Shown here: positions 33,111-42,677 of the stretch, one piece after another
How positions within the stretch are numbered: position 1 is the first letter of the stretch
How the letters are laid out: each line of letters begins with the position of its first letter
Assembly (NCBI GenBank): GCA_028278265.1
Contig: JANQET010000118.1
Location: forward strand, 1 to 45,444
Direction of reading: 5' to 3'
Length of the DNA: 45,444 nucleotides
DNA from: Myxococcota bacterium
GTDB taxonomy: Bacteria > Myxococcota_A > Polyangia > JAAYKL01
Made by a program: the position numbers and the translations under genes
Notes under the pieces: generated by a model
Told to the model about the DNA's origin: nothing
The model's database searches: none
The model's input: only the letters and a program-made list of their open reading frames with translations

Positions 33111-33989
33111 CTACAGCGCATCTGGCGGCAGCACCTCTAGTTCAACCAACGCCTTTTTGGTGAGCTCGATTCTTTTCTGGGGTAGCTGGTCGGTGTCTTT
33201 TCCGGTGATATTCAACGCAAAGAAATAAATGTTGTCATGGGCTTCGACAAACCCGACATACCAGGCCACCGGTGGGGCGTCTGGTCCGGCGCAGAACCCG
33301 GTCTTTGCGCTGATTGAGTAGCTGGTTTCTTTTTCGCGTACCATGATCGCTTTAACGACCGAGGTTGCGCGGTCGGACACTCCCAGGTTTTCGAAGTAGA
33401 GCCGCTTCAAAAATTCTACTTGTTCATCTGCGGAAATTTTCATGCTGCTCTCGAGCCAGAACCGATCGATACCACCGCTGATATCGTTGTTCCCATAAAC
33501 GAATTTTTCGAGATAGCGAGCCATTTTCTCCGAACCAATGCACTGGGCCAGCTCCTGATAGTACCAGACACACGACTGCGCAAAAGCCGACTTCAAGGAG
33601 TGATCCCGATCCCAGTGTATTCCCCAAGGTGCCAAGTGGGTATCCCAGCCGGGTTTCTTTGGATATTTTTTCGAATCCCATTCAATCACGGAATCCGCGT
33701 CGGCCACTGCTCCAGTCTCCAAGGCGATAAGCGAATTGGGAATTTTGAAAGTGGAGCAGGGCGAGAAACGCTGCGCCGCGCGAGTGGAGTTGTGGCGGAT
33801 ATAGCGGTTGTTGTTCAAATCGTAAAACACAAACGTACCTTCGGTCTCACCAAAAACAGCGGCCAGATTCGCCGATCCAGTCGGCTTGATACCGGGTGCC
33901 TTGGGTATGACGCCGGTGGCTTGGTTTTTAGGTGGAGTGGAACAGGCCAGGGGTAGCAGGAGTCCGATGAGCCAGATATGATGTTTCAT
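33111..33989 (-). CDS. bla: class D (OXA-type) serine beta-lactamase, lipoprotein
   Basis: Class D beta-lactamase of 292 residues. AGCGGAGG eight bases before the ATG at 33989 sets the start; a longer frame to 34154 is rejected. Lipobox LLPLAC (Cys16) predicts a periplasm-facing lipoprotein, where most OXA enzymes are soluble. All motifs are present: Ser79-T-F-Lys82 (nucleophile and carbamylated lysine), Ser139-C-V (SxV), Tyr165-G-N (YGN), Trp178 (carbamate-stabilising), Lys229-T-G and the WYVGF strand. The normal penicillinase activity is therefore expected; the spectrum cannot be read. It stands alone, with no mobile element or regulator beside it. Confidence 0.95.
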   Translation of the reverse strand: MKHHIWLIGLLLPLACSTPPKNQATGVIPKAPGIKPTGSANLAAVFGETEGTFVFYDLNNNRYIRHNSTRAAQRFSPCSTFKIPNSLIALETGAVADADSVIEWDSKKYPKKPGWDTHLAPWGIHWDRDHSLKSAFAQSCVWYYQELAQCIGSEKMARYLEKFVYGNNDISGGIDRFWLESSMKISADEQVEFLKRLYFENLGVSDRATSVVKAIMVREKETSYSISAKTGFCAGPDAPPVAWYVGFVEAHDNIYFFALNITGKDTDQLPQKRIELTKKALVELEVLPPDAL

Positions 33990-34178
33990 AATGTATACCT
34001 CCGCTGTTTTCTCAGTTGTTGTCCTGCACCCGACCCAACGCCGATGCCCCATCGGAGTATTCCCAACACCTGTTGAACGAAGCCAGCAACAGTGATAATA
34101 GCAAATGATGAAAAAGCTTGGGCTCTTCGATGGAACGGTTGAGGAGCTCTCCAAACAGAGAAAGAGCGTCCGTTTCCG

Positions 34179-35246
34179 TCACTCCTCCGGTTTATCCAGT
34201 GTAATCCCCATTCTCGCCAGGCGTCGATCCCGTAGCTGAAACGCCACTTGTCGCAGGTCTACTGCTGTATCGAACTCATCTACAATCTCCGCGCCGAGCA
34301 CAGTCTCCAACAAGTCCTCCAATGTGGCGATGCCTGCCAGCGCTCCGTATTCGTTCACCACCGCGGCAATGTGGGCGTGCTCCTTCATGAACCGCTTGAG
34401 TGCATCCCCTACGGTGATGGTGTCCATCAATATCAGGAGGGGGCGTTTACAGACTTTGATGGACTCGTTTTTTCCGCGCCCAGCCACCACTGCCTGCAGG
34501 AGATCGCGGATAACCACGTAGCCGGTGATATTGTCTTCCGTCCCGGTGTAGGTTGGGAATCGACTGAAGGCTGCGGCCGACTCGTCGGCCAATATCTGTT
34601 CGATGGTACTCTCTTCATCGAACATCGCCACCACCGTGCGGGGGGTGATCACGTCTCGGATGGGGATGTCATCGAATCGGAGCATGTTGGACAGGAGGGT
34701 GGATTCATCCTGTTCCAGAGCGCCGTCTCGCTGGGCGATGTTCACCATGGCGAGCACATCTCCCCGCGTGGTGGCAGGAGCGCCCTCTTTGGGAGCGACC
34801 AGATGGGTCAGACCGCGGGTGATGTAGAGAATCCATTTCATGGGCGGCAGTAGCATCGCCGCGATGACCGCGCCGGAAAACCCGGCCAACCGATCCGCGT
34901 GGCGTGCACCCACGGTTTTGGGGACGATCTCTGTGAACACCAAGATGAGAAGGGTCAGGACACCTGAAAAGACCCCGAGCCACACCTCCCCAAAAACCCG
35001 CGCCGCCTGCGCCCCGGCCAGCGCAGCACCCACAGTGTGCGCCACGGTGTTGTAAGTCAAAATGGCGCTGATGGCATCGTCGATGCGATTCTCCTTGATG
35101 TCCAGCATGCGGGCCGCAGCCCGCCCACCCAGCTCCTTGCGACGGGTGAGTCGCACCACGCTCGAAGAGAGCAACGACGCTTCCAACACTGAACAGAGGG
35201 CCGAAACGCCCAGGGCCACCAACACAGTTACGACGAGCATCAACAT
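34179..35246 (-). CDS. CNNM/CorC-family membrane protein (DUF21 plus CBS pair)
   Basis: Protein of 355 residues. A DUF21/CNNM membrane domain (about 1-165, four hydrophobic stretches, with FTEIVPKTVGARHA, the conserved acidic and proline motif) is followed by two CBS domains (about 190-320: VITPRTVVAMFDEES and KRFMKEHAHIAAVVNEYGALAGIATLEDLLETVLGAEIVDE). The C-terminal CorC_HlyC domain of longer relatives is absent. The family transports or controls Mg2+ or Na+ across the inner membrane. Start at the ATG 35246. Confidence 0.92.
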   Translation of the reverse strand: MLMLVVTVLVALGVSALCSVLEASLLSSSVVRLTRRKELGGRAAARMLDIKENRIDDAISAILTYNTVAHTVGAALAGAQAARVFGEVWLGVFSGVLTLLILVFTEIVPKTVGARHADRLAGFSGAVIAAMLLPPMKWILYITRGLTHLVAPKEGAPATTRGDVLAMVNIAQRDGALEQDESTLLSNMLRFDDIPIRDVITPRTVVAMFDEESTIEQILADESAAAFSRFPTYTGTEDNITGYVVIRDLLQAVVAGRGKNESIKVCKRPLLILMDTITVGDALKRFMKEHAHIAAVVNEYGALAGIATLEDLLETVLGAEIVDEFDTAVDLRQVAFQLRDRRLARMGITLDKPEE

Positions 35247-35500
35247 ACCTGGCCTTATAGCGGATTTTCGCAGTGAAAACCAATCCGTGAAAGAGAAGCG
35301 TCCAGGTTTGGTTCGAGGTCGAGAATTGCGGACCCAAATGACGCTGGTTGGTTTTATGGCGCATTGCAGCCTGTGTCGCTATATTTGTGGAGGCGTTTTA
35401 ATAGGGCGATCAGGAGGACTTCCCAACGATCTGGGCGTCCTTGTGGTTACATCCTCTTTCTGGTAGGCAATCGTGGCAGAACGACAGCAGCGGAGATGTC

Positions 35501-36562
35501 ATGGCCCCCAAACGGAGATTACACTGGAAACGGTCCATCGAGCTCGGCAAGTGGCGTCGTCGGCTTTTGCGACGGGGAAGAAAAAAACGGATCGCGCCCC
35601 GGGAGGGGGCGACTACAGAGAAGATGGCTCCTGGCACCGAGCCGGTGACGTGCATGAACTGTGAGCAGCCTCTCACCGGACCATTCTGTTCCCACTGTGG
35701 CCAACGCCACCGGCCGGGGCCGCTCCACTTTAAGTCCACTTTCGGTCAGTGGGCGGGGGACCTGGTCAGTGTCGATTCGAGGATGTGGCGTACAGCGGTC
35801 GCGCTGCTGTTCAAACCGGGCAAAATCACCGCCGACTATTTGCGCGGAAAGCGAGTACACTTCACCCCGCCGTTGCGGCTATACATCGGCTCCAGTTTGC
35901 TGTTCTTCGTTTTGGGCGGTCTTTTTGACAGTCGGGAGCCCGTCGAGCCAGACGTCGCGTCTACTGTGAAAGCTCAAGGATCGCCGGCCCCCTCGACCAC
36001 CGATCAGGATGAGGATCGCCCGTTCACGACCGATGAATTCGTCAAGACGTGCGACGAAATTTTAGACGATGGAAATGTATCCGGATGGATCAGCTCAGCG
36101 ACTCAAAAGGAAAAGGTCAAACAGCAATGTCGACGAATCGCCGTGGACAAAGGCCAGGCGTTTCGCAAGGCTTTGATCAGCCGCCTGCCAACTTCCCTCT
36201 TGATCCTACTGCCCTTCTTGGCGCTGTTGATGAAGCTGCTGTACCTGTTTTCCAAACGCTATTTTCTCGAGCATCTGGTGTTTTTTCTGCACCTTCACGC
36301 GTTTTACTACATTGCATTTTTCGCAGTTGAGGCGCTGCTGTTCCTGGGCGGACTCTCGTCCTACCTGGACATTCCCGTTGCCCTTTTAGTGGCCGGCCTG
36401 ATCGTCTACATGATCATCTACTTGTTCATTGCCCTGCGCACCGTATTCGGCCAGGATCGATGGCTGACCCTGGTCAAAGGCACCGTCTTGGTCCTCACCT
36501 ATCCGGTGGGCGCCACCGCCCTGATCATCGTGCTCCTTTTCTATTCGCTGATGACCTACTGA
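35501..36562 (+). CDS. DUF3667-type zinc-ribbon membrane protein
   Basis: Protein of 353 residues. GGAG six bases before the ATG at 35501 supports this start over 35441. After a very basic N-terminus comes a zinc ribbon (Cys51, Cys54, Cys63, Cys66: CMNCEQPL, FCSHCGQRH). Then GKITADYLRGKRVHFTPPLRLY, the conserved juxtamembrane segment of the family, and five hydrophobic helices, the last ending at the C-terminus (LIIVLLFYSLM). Function unknown; the family is widespread in Gram-negative bacteria. It converges on the GH26-like gene. Confidence 0.88.
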   Translation: MAPKRRLHWKRSIELGKWRRRLLRRGRKKRIAPREGATTEKMAPGTEPVTCMNCEQPLTGPFCSHCGQRHRPGPLHFKSTFGQWAGDLVSVDSRMWRTAVALLFKPGKITADYLRGKRVHFTPPLRLYIGSSLLFFVLGGLFDSREPVEPDVASTVKAQGSPAPSTTDQDEDRPFTTDEFVKTCDEILDDGNVSGWISSATQKEKVKQQCRRIAVDKGQAFRKALISRLPTSLLILLPFLALLMKLLYLFSKRYFLEHLVFFLHLHAFYYIAFFAVEALLFLGGLSSYLDIPVALLVAGLIVYMIIYLFIALRTVFGQDRWLTLVKGTVLVLTYPVGATALIIVLLFYSLMTY

Positions 36563-36608
36563 GTCAGTTGGTAATGGGATGGGATAGGCGCTTGTGGCCG
36601 ATTGCTCA

Positions 36609-37844
36609 TTAGAGGTCAGTGTAGTTGATGTAATGGCCGCTGTTCAGGAAGTGGGTTGTCCAATAGGTCTGTACCTCTTGAAGGTGTTGGATTCTGGAGT
36701 CTCCCCAGTTGTCGCCCCAGCCGTAGTCGGCCCAGTTGATATTGATATAAACAAACGCGCGCACATCGTAGTCTTGTTCGATGATCTGCCGGGCTCTGCC
36801 GAACCAATTCTCAAAGTGAGCCAGGTTCATCTGTGCCGGACTGGTTTGGGCGGCGGCTTCCGCGATGATAATCGGTTTTCCGGTTCCGGCGGCCATGTCC
36901 AAAATGCCCTTGAGGTTGGCATCGTAGGTGTTGGAAGGATCGCAATTGGTTGAACCTTCGTATTCCACACAGATATCGTGATTAAAGAGCGAGATGCCAT
37001 ACCAGTCGGTATAGGTATCGCCCGGGTAAAAATTGTGGTTGTTGGCGCCGCGAATGGTGTGAAACACAAAAGAGACATTGGAGATGCCCTGAGAGTCTCT
37101 GATATAGGCCGCCATGTAATTGAACGCATCCTTGAACGTCTGCGGTCCGGCGCTCCCGCAGGTATGATCGCTGATCTCGTAGCCGATGCGCATCAAGAAA
37201 TGCAGGTTGGGAAATCTGTTCAGGATATCGATAAACGAATCAATTAGATGGTTTTGCCCCCCTGAGGCGATCGAGCCGCAGGTGCCGGCGTCGGCTGGCA
37301 AGCGAATGCCGAGTTGGGCGTAGGCGCCGGGGTAGGTGGTGTTCATGTATGAGAGGAAAGCTTGATTATCAACATCGGATCCGCTGTTGATCGTGCCGTT
37401 GACAAAATCGCCGTAGTGGGAAGAGCCGGCCGGGGCAACGCCGGTGGCCGTCACATAATCCTTGAACTCCGGCATCCACTCCTGCCCGATAATCAGCAAT
37501 GTTGTACCGTCGGCATCGGTGTCCGAATCTGAATCTGAATCTGAATCGGCGTCAGCGTCCGAGTCGGAATCGGAGTCCGCGTCAGAGTCTGCGTCGGTGT
37601 CCGAATCGCTATCGGAATCGGTGTCACTATCGGAATCAGCGTCAGTGTCCGAATCCGAATCAGAATCGGAATCAGCATCCGAGTCGCTATCGGAGTCAGA
37701 GTCACCATCAGAATCGGAATCCGCGTCCGAATCAGAATCAGCGTCCGCGCCGGAATCGGGGGAGGAGTCTCCATTATCTGAACAGCTAAAATTCAGAATC
37801 AATACGGTGATTGAAAACGCACAAAACCAAAGACGAAAAAGCAT
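36609..37844 (-). CDS. GH26-like glycoside hydrolase lipoprotein with Asp/Ser linker
   Basis: Lipoprotein of 411 residues. AGGAGG five bases before the ATG at 37844. Signal peptide with lipobox NFSC (Cys21), then about 85 residues of D/S/A/T repeats (about 30-112), then a clan GH-A type catalytic domain. The likely acid/base is Glu223 in [10 protein letters not shown], and the nucleophile Glu329 in [11 protein letters not shown], with [10 protein letters not shown] between. The motifs resemble GH26 (beta-mannanase/lichenase-type) proteins, but other clan A families cannot be excluded. It lies divergent from the TonB-dependent receptor gene, which suggests a link between polysaccharide breakdown and uptake. 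Confidence 0.85.
   Translation of the reverse strand: MLFRLWFCAFSITVLILNFSCSDNGDSSPDSGADADSDSDADSDSDGDSDSDSDSDADSDSDSDSDTDADSDSDTDSDSDSDTDADSDADSDSDSDADADSDSDSDSDTDADGTTLLIIGQEWMPEFKDYVTATGVAPAGSSHYGDFVNGTINSGSDVDNQAFLSYMNTTYPGAYAQLGIRLPADAGTCGSIASGGQNHLIDSFIDILNRFPNLHFLMRIGYEISDHTCGSAGPQTFKDAFNYMAAYIRDSQGISNVSFVFHTIRGANNHNFYPGDTYTDWYGISLFNHDICVEYEGSTNCDPSNTYDANLKGILDMAAGTGKPIIIAEAAAQTSPAQMNLAHFENWFGRARQIIEQDYDVRAFVYININWADYGWGDNWGDSRIQHLQEVQTYWTTHFLNSGHYINYTDL
37505..37755. repeat. tandem-repeat tract encoding the GH26-like protein linker
   Basis: About 250 bases of imperfect 6-base repeats (on +, GAATCG, GAGTCA, GTCCGA-like units) encode the acidic spacer. Homologous in style, not identical, to the tracts at 2531 and 30930. 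Confidence 0.75.
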
Positions 37845-38052
37845 CTTTACCTCCTACAGTTGTATTGTGACATGAATGGCCATAAAAGGCGCAAACTATT
37901 TGTGCAAATTTGACCTATTCGGCGAGCGGACATCTCATTCTTCTCGGCGCTCGTCGTACGTGTCACCGCTGAAGATAAAAAAACTAAAATTGCCGGAAAG
38001 TCAATAACCAAGCGGCCTCAATATGTTTCGACAGGGTGGGTGGCATGGGATC

Positions 38053-38075
38053 ATACGATCCGTATGGATTCGTAT
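38053..38075. promoter_or_regulatory. candidate upstream activator site (dyad)
   Basis: ATACGATCC and GGATTCGTAT are inverted copies with one extra base, around GTAT. The centre is about 104 bases upstream of the expected start of the sigma-54 promoter at 38141, a typical place for an enhancer-binding protein. Weaker outer arms ATCATAC/GTATGAT extend the symmetry. Confidence 0.5.
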
Positions 38076-38140
38076 GTATGATTTGGCGCTAATCCATCTC
38101 TCCAATATGGGGATCCACTTGTTTTTGCTGGATCTTGGCC

Positions 38141-38157
38141 ATGGCACGGTCATTGCT
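38141..38157 (+). promoter_or_regulatory. sigma-54 (RpoN) promoter
   Basis: ATGGCACGGTCATTGCT matches YTGGCACGrNNNTTGCW at all but the first position. It faces the TonB-dependent receptor, leaving a leader of about 50 bases. Confidence 0.72.
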
Positions 38158-38218
38158 AGTTGCCACCGCGTCTTGCGGAAACTGAAGATTTTCAACAAGG
38201 AGTTAAGAGGAATTCAAC

Positions 38219-41095
38219 ATGCGGATCCAATTACAGAAAAAAATGGTTCAAGCCTCGCTAATGCCGGTGTGCTTAACGATGATGCTCACCGCGGGGCCGT
38301 ACCCCGCTGCGGCCGACGAGAGTGACGCCCCTGATGAACAGCCTGACACGGAGACCGCTGCCGAACTGGAAGCGGATGCTGTAGAAGAAGCAGAAGAAGC
38401 GGAAGAGTTGGAAGAAGCTCCGAGCGATGAGGTCGAAGAGATCCTCATCACCGCCACTCGGCGAAAAACCAAGTTGTTGGAAACCCCGGTGGCTGTGACC
38501 GTGATCGATCCGAACTTGATGTTTGAACGCAGTATCACCAGCATGCTCAACTTCGAAAGCCTGGTCCCGAGTTTGAAGGTGCAAGATGGACGGACATTGG
38601 GCATGGGTGCAGTGCAGCTGAGCATGCGCGGCATCGGCAACACCAACTTCACCGAGCAGGGGGATCCCAATGTGGGCTTCCACGTCGATTCGATCTACCT
38701 CTCCCGACCCCAGGCCGCGATTTCGTTTTTATATGACGTGGAGCGGGTCGAGGTGCTGCGCGGACCCCAGGGAACCCTCTTTGGCCGCAACTCCACCGCG
38801 GGAACGGTCAATGTCGTAACGGTCAAACCCCAGTTCAATAAAGACAGCGGCAGCGTGGAGGGGCAGCTCGGTCGCTTCAACGAGCGGCTGGTGCGCGGTG
38901 TGGTGAACATACCGTTGATCGACGATGTGCTGGCCATGCGCGTTACCGCCTTTGCCCACGGTCGCAACAGTTACTACGATTTGCAGTTGGACGATGTGTT
39001 GTGCGACGATGACGGCTACGATTTTTGCACCCAGGACGATGCGATCTTCGACGATGAGGATCCGCCGGGATTGATCACACCCGGCAACAATGACGCGTTG
39101 GGCGGCAATCCCTACCTGGCCTACGGCGATCCCACGGACACGGAAAACGGTGCGGGCAGCATCCACGAGCGCGGCGTTCGCGTGGCGGCGCGGTTCGCCC
39201 CCTTTGGCTGGATCGAGGGGATGAAGTCCCACGGCACCTTTGAGCTCAACGGCTCATACGAGCTCTATCGCAATCAGTCTCCGGCCGCGCCCCTGACCAC
39301 CCGGGAAGATCCCTACCTGGCCTACCTGGATATGCCCCACGTGACCGATCAAACGATCGAGGGCTATCGGGCCTCGGCGCGGTACGAGATTTTTGATGTG
39401 GGCGCATTGAACTATGCCTTTGGCCTCACTCGCTACGAGCACGAGATGATGATCGATTTGGACGCGGGCATCCATCGGTATCGTCCGGAGGTGATCAGTG
39501 GTCCAGAAGATGATCAGTTCTATTGGGACAATCCGTTTATCAATACATCCCGTTCCCACGAAATTCAATTTCAGTCGGATTGGGCGCTGCCAGTGCAGGC
39601 ATTGGTCGGTTATTTCGATTTTCGCGAGGAATCGAGCCGCAATCTGTGGATCGATATTCCCCAGCCCGCCGGTGGGCTGATTCTATTCAACCAGCCCGAG
39701 CGGATCGCGGAATCCCGGGCCGTTTTTGGTGAGGTGTTTTGGGATTTCCTCGACGGGTTCCAGCTCCGCGGCGGTGCGCGCTATTCGATGGATCGAAAGA
39801 TCGATGTCGACGGCAGCCGCAGCGATGTGTTCCCCGGTGAAGTGGGCACTGTGCCGTTTGGCTGCCCGGTGGCAGCGGAGATGTACGGCATGACGCCCGC
39901 AGAAGCCCGCGAGAACAACCTGTGCGGGATCAATACGGCCCAACAACAGTTCGCCCCGCCCTATACGTCGTATGATCGGGTGTTCAACGCGGATGAGAGC
40001 TTCAGCAATCTGGACTGGCACGTGACGGCGAGCTACCAACTCGATGACACACTGATCCACGCCAAAGTGGCCACCGGCTACAAGTCCGGCGGCTTCCAGG
40101 ATACCTTCTTTCTCGCCCGTACCGGTGAAGAGATCTTTCCGGTGCTCAAGCCCGAGGAGTTGATGAGCTACGAAATCGGTCTCAAGTCTTCACTGTTCAA
40201 CGGCCGGTTGCGCTTCTCGGTGGATGCCTTCCTGATGGACTACAATCACAAACAGGAGAGCGTGCTGGTCAACTTTGGCGACATGTTCTGCCCCTACACT
40301 TTTGGCGATTTCAACCAGGACGGTCAGGTGGACATCCCCCTCGACATTATCGGCAATCCGGATATTGGCGCTTTTTACTACACCCAGGTCGACGAAGACG
40401 GCATGTTGAATCCCACTGACGAGCAAATGGACGAGTGTCGCGAACCCAATACCAATCTGCCGGGATTTCCCATCGATATGGTGGAACTGGTGCCGCTCAA
40501 CATCACCGACGCGATGATCGGTGGGCTGGAGCTGGAGTGGTTCCTCCAGCTCTCGCCGGCGGATCGGCTGTCCGGATTCGTCTCACTGCTCCCCTACAAC
40601 CAGATTGGCAATGTGGACACCTCACAGCTACCGCTGGAATTGACCGACACGTTGGCCTGTCAGGATCGGGAAGAGGGGTGCCTCGATGTGGAAAGCCTCG
40701 AGGGGAACAGGCTGCCTTTCGCGCCGATTATTAGCCTGGCGCTCAACTATGCCCATGATTTTGACCTGGGCGATTTCGGCCAGCTCACCCCGGGAGCCCA
40801 TTTCAACTTCTCCTCCGGATACTACATGTCGATTTGGAACGTGGACTGCTACACTTCAGTGAGCACAGGTGACGAGGTTTGTGACAACGGTGACAAACAG
40901 AATCCCTACGCCACCTTGGATCTCAATCTGCGCTATCTCTCCCCGATGCAGGACTGGTTCATCGAGGGCTTCGGCACCAATATCACCGGCACCCAATACG
41001 CCACGTTCAACCGTCGCGACAGCGCAGACAACGTGACCGGGTATGCCTTCAACCCTCGGCGTTCGTTCGGTCTGCGGGCTGGTTACAACTGGTAG
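38219..41095 (+). CDS. TonB-dependent outer-membrane receptor
   Basis: Receptor of 958 residues. AGAGGA lies seven bases before the ATG. A signal peptide (about 1-32) is followed by a Glu/Ala-rich acidic stretch (about 35-75), the TonB-box region EEILITATRR (78-87), a plug domain (about 88-200, with AVQLSMRGIGN and VERVEVLRGPQGTLFGRNSTAG) and a 22-strand barrel ending in the aromatic FGLRAGYNW. The plug and barrel resemble the iron/vitamin-type receptors rather than SusC. The unusual Glu-rich linker replaces any signalling domain. The sigma-54 promoter suggests demand-driven expression. The ligand is unknown; the neighbour GH26-like hydrolase hints at an oligosaccharide. Confidence 0.95.
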   Translation: MRIQLQKKMVQASLMPVCLTMMLTAGPYPAAADESDAPDEQPDTETAAELEADAVEEAEEAEELEEAPSDEVEEILITATRRKTKLLETPVAVTVIDPNLMFERSITSMLNFESLVPSLKVQDGRTLGMGAVQLSMRGIGNTNFTEQGDPNVGFHVDSIYLSRPQAAISFLYDVERVEVLRGPQGTLFGRNSTAGTVNVVTVKPQFNKDSGSVEGQLGRFNERLVRGVVNIPLIDDVLAMRVTAFAHGRNSYYDLQLDDVLCDDDGYDFCTQDDAIFDDEDPPGLITPGNNDALGGNPYLAYGDPTDTENGAGSIHERGVRVAARFAPFGWIEGMKSHGTFELNGSYELYRNQSPAAPLTTREDPYLAYLDMPHVTDQTIEGYRASARYEIFDVGALNYAFGLTRYEHEMMIDLDAGIHRYRPEVISGPEDDQFYWDNPFINTSRSHEIQFQSDWALPVQALVGYFDFREESSRNLWIDIPQPAGGLILFNQPERIAESRAVFGEVFWDFLDGFQLRGGARYSMDRKIDVDGSRSDVFPGEVGTVPFGCPVAAEMYGMTPAEARENNLCGINTAQQQFAPPYTSYDRVFNADESFSNLDWHVTASYQLDDTLIHAKVATGYKSGGFQDTFFLARTGEEIFPVLKPEELMSYEIGLKSSLFNGRLRFSVDAFLMDYNHKQESVLVNFGDMFCPYTFGDFNQDGQVDIPLDIIGNPDIGAFYYTQVDEDGMLNPTDEQMDECREPNTNLPGFPIDMVELVPLNITDAMIGGLELEWFLQLSPADRLSGFVSLLPYNQIGNVDTSQLPLELTDTLACQDREEGCLDVESLEGNRLPFAPIISLALNYAHDFDLGDFGQLTPGAHFNFSSGYYMSIWNVDCYTSVSTGDEVCDNGDKQNPYATLDLNLRYLSPMQDWFIEGFGTNITGTQYATFNRRDSADNVTGYAFNPRRSFGLRAGYNW

Positions 41096-41149
41096 ATGAT
41101 TGCTTGAACTTAATTTATAGCTTAATCCCCTTTTCATGAGCGTCGCATA

Positions 41150-41193
41150 GAGCCGGGCGCCGAGTTTTCCCACGTAGCTCGGCGTCCCGGCTC
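41150..41193 (+). terminator. rho-independent terminator after the TonB-receptor gene
   Basis: GAGCCGGGCGCCGAG (41150) pairs with CTCGGCGTCCCGGCTC (41178) in a 15-bp stem with one bulged base and a 13-base loop, followed by GACCTTTTC. The gap separates two convergent genes. Confidence 0.75.
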
Positions 41194-41327
41194 GACCTTT
41201 TCAGCCCGTAGCGTGAGGGTGGACATATTGTCGGCTGCTGTTGTAAGAATGGTGCGGAGACAAAACGTCAAGGCTGGGACATATCTGTCTGGAAAGGAAA
41301 AACACCTTCGGTGCAATGGCGATATTC

Positions 41328-42677
41328 TCAGCGATTCAGATCGCTCGCGACCTGCTCCACTTCCCGCCAGACGCGGAGCAGGTTGCCACCCCATATTTTC
41401 TTGATCGCCTCTTCGCTGTACCCCCGTCGGACGAGCTCCACTGTTACGTTGAGCGCTTCTCCGTGGTTGTCGAAGCCGGGAATGCCACCACCCCCGTCGA
41501 AATCGGTGCCGATGCCCACATGATCGATGCCAGCGATTTTCACCGCGTGATCGATGTGATTGACAAAGTCCTTGACGGTGACGTAGGCGAACTCGTTTTT
41601 GATGGTATTGCGGCGCTTCCAGTACTGCTCCATTTTACCCCTGAGGGCTTTTCGTTCGTTCTCGGGCAGCTTGTAGAACTCCTCCCAGGTGGGAATACCC
41701 AGCTCGGCTCGGGCGGCGGCCAGCGCGTCGAGAAACGCTTGGGGCTCTTTTTTGAGGAACGAGTCCAGTGCGACGATCTGGATCACGCCGCCGTTTTTTT
41801 TCAGCGCTCTTAGTTGGTCATCGGTGAGGTTGCGGTCGTGGGGATTGAGCGCAGAGCAGCCCGAGTGGGAGGCCATGATCGGCGCCTTGGAGACCTGGAG
41901 CAGGTCGTAGAATGATTTTTCAGAGATATGGGAGGCATCGCAGATCATCCCGAGACGGTTCATCTCGGCCACCACCTGCTTGCCGAAAGCCGATAACCCG
42001 TTGTGCATGGGCTCCTCTGGTCCGGAAGAATCGCAGATTTGATTGTGGCGGCTGTGGCTCAGGGTGATGTACCGGGCTCCCAGATCGTAGAATCTTTCCA
42101 GATTGGCAATCTCATCACCAACCGGGTAACCGTTCTCAACGCCGATGGCGATGGCCCGTTTGCCGGTCTTGGCGATCCGCACGACGTCGTCCGCGGTTAC
42201 GGCGTGCTCGCATTTGGCAGGGTGCATCTCGAACAGGCGATGAATCGCCTGGAATCGCTTGAGCGCAATATCGTGAACTTTTTTGTACCCCGCTTTGTCG
42301 AGCCCGCCCCGCTGCCCCACATAGACCGCCAGGAACACGCCATCCAATCCACCCCGCTTCATCTTCACCAGATCGCAGCGCAGCTCGGGGTTGTCGATAC
42401 CCGGATCCACCTTTTCAGAAGCGTAGTCCTCCCCGGTAATGTCCACGTGGGAGTCCATGGTGACGGCATCATCGTGAATTCGTTTGGCTCTGGCGAGCAG
42501 ATCAGCCTCGGTTTCGGCCTCGGCTTCATCCTTGCTCACTGTCTGGAAATCAGGGGCCTCTTCTAACGCCGAGTTTTTGAGCAAAGGTCCGGAATGCTGT
42601 TTCACCGAACAGGAGAGGACAACTGCAACAACCAGGATGGCCGCGGCCGCAACGAGAGGTTTCATTCGTAAAGACAT
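41328..42677 (-). CDS. membrane dipeptidase (M19 family) lipoprotein
   Basis: Renal-dipeptidase-type zinc enzyme of 449 residues. GAGG six bases before the ATG at 42677 sets the start; the longer frame to 42773 is rejected. Lipobox VLSC (Cys23) predicts a periplasm-facing lipoprotein. Binuclear zinc ligands are in DSHVDI (His77, Asp79), GVENGYP (bridging Glu), CDASHIS and ASHSGCSAL. The family hydrolyses L- and L,D-dipeptides. Two insertions (around GDEIANLERF and EFYKLPENERKALRGKMEQ) lengthen it relative to simple members. It converges on the receptor terminator. Confidence 0.93.
   Translation of the reverse strand: MSLRMKPLVAAAAILVVAVVLSCSVKQHSGPLLKNSALEEAPDFQTVSKDEAEAETEADLLARAKRIHDDAVTMDSHVDITGEDYASEKVDPGIDNPELRCDLVKMKRGGLDGVFLAVYVGQRGGLDKAGYKKVHDIALKRFQAIHRLFEMHPAKCEHAVTADDVVRIAKTGKRAIAIGVENGYPVGDEIANLERFYDLGARYITLSHSRHNQICDSSGPEEPMHNGLSAFGKQVVAEMNRLGMICDASHISEKSFYDLLQVSKAPIMASHSGCSALNPHDRNLTDDQLRALKKNGGVIQIVALDSFLKKEPQAFLDALAAARAELGIPTWEEFYKLPENERKALRGKMEQYWKRRNTIKNEFAYVTVKDFVNHIDHAVKIAGIDHVGIGTDFDGGGGIPGFDNHGEALNVTVELVRRGYSEEAIKKIWGGNLLRVWREVEQVASDLNR

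Larger units (their letters stand above)
37845..38218. other. divergent control region between GH26-like and TonB-receptor genes
   Basis: About 370 bases. It holds a long dyad at 38053 and a sigma-54 promoter at 38141 facing the receptor gene. For the minus direction a weak sigma-70-like pair TTGCAC and TATGGC (17 bases apart) is the only candidate. Confidence 0.5.
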
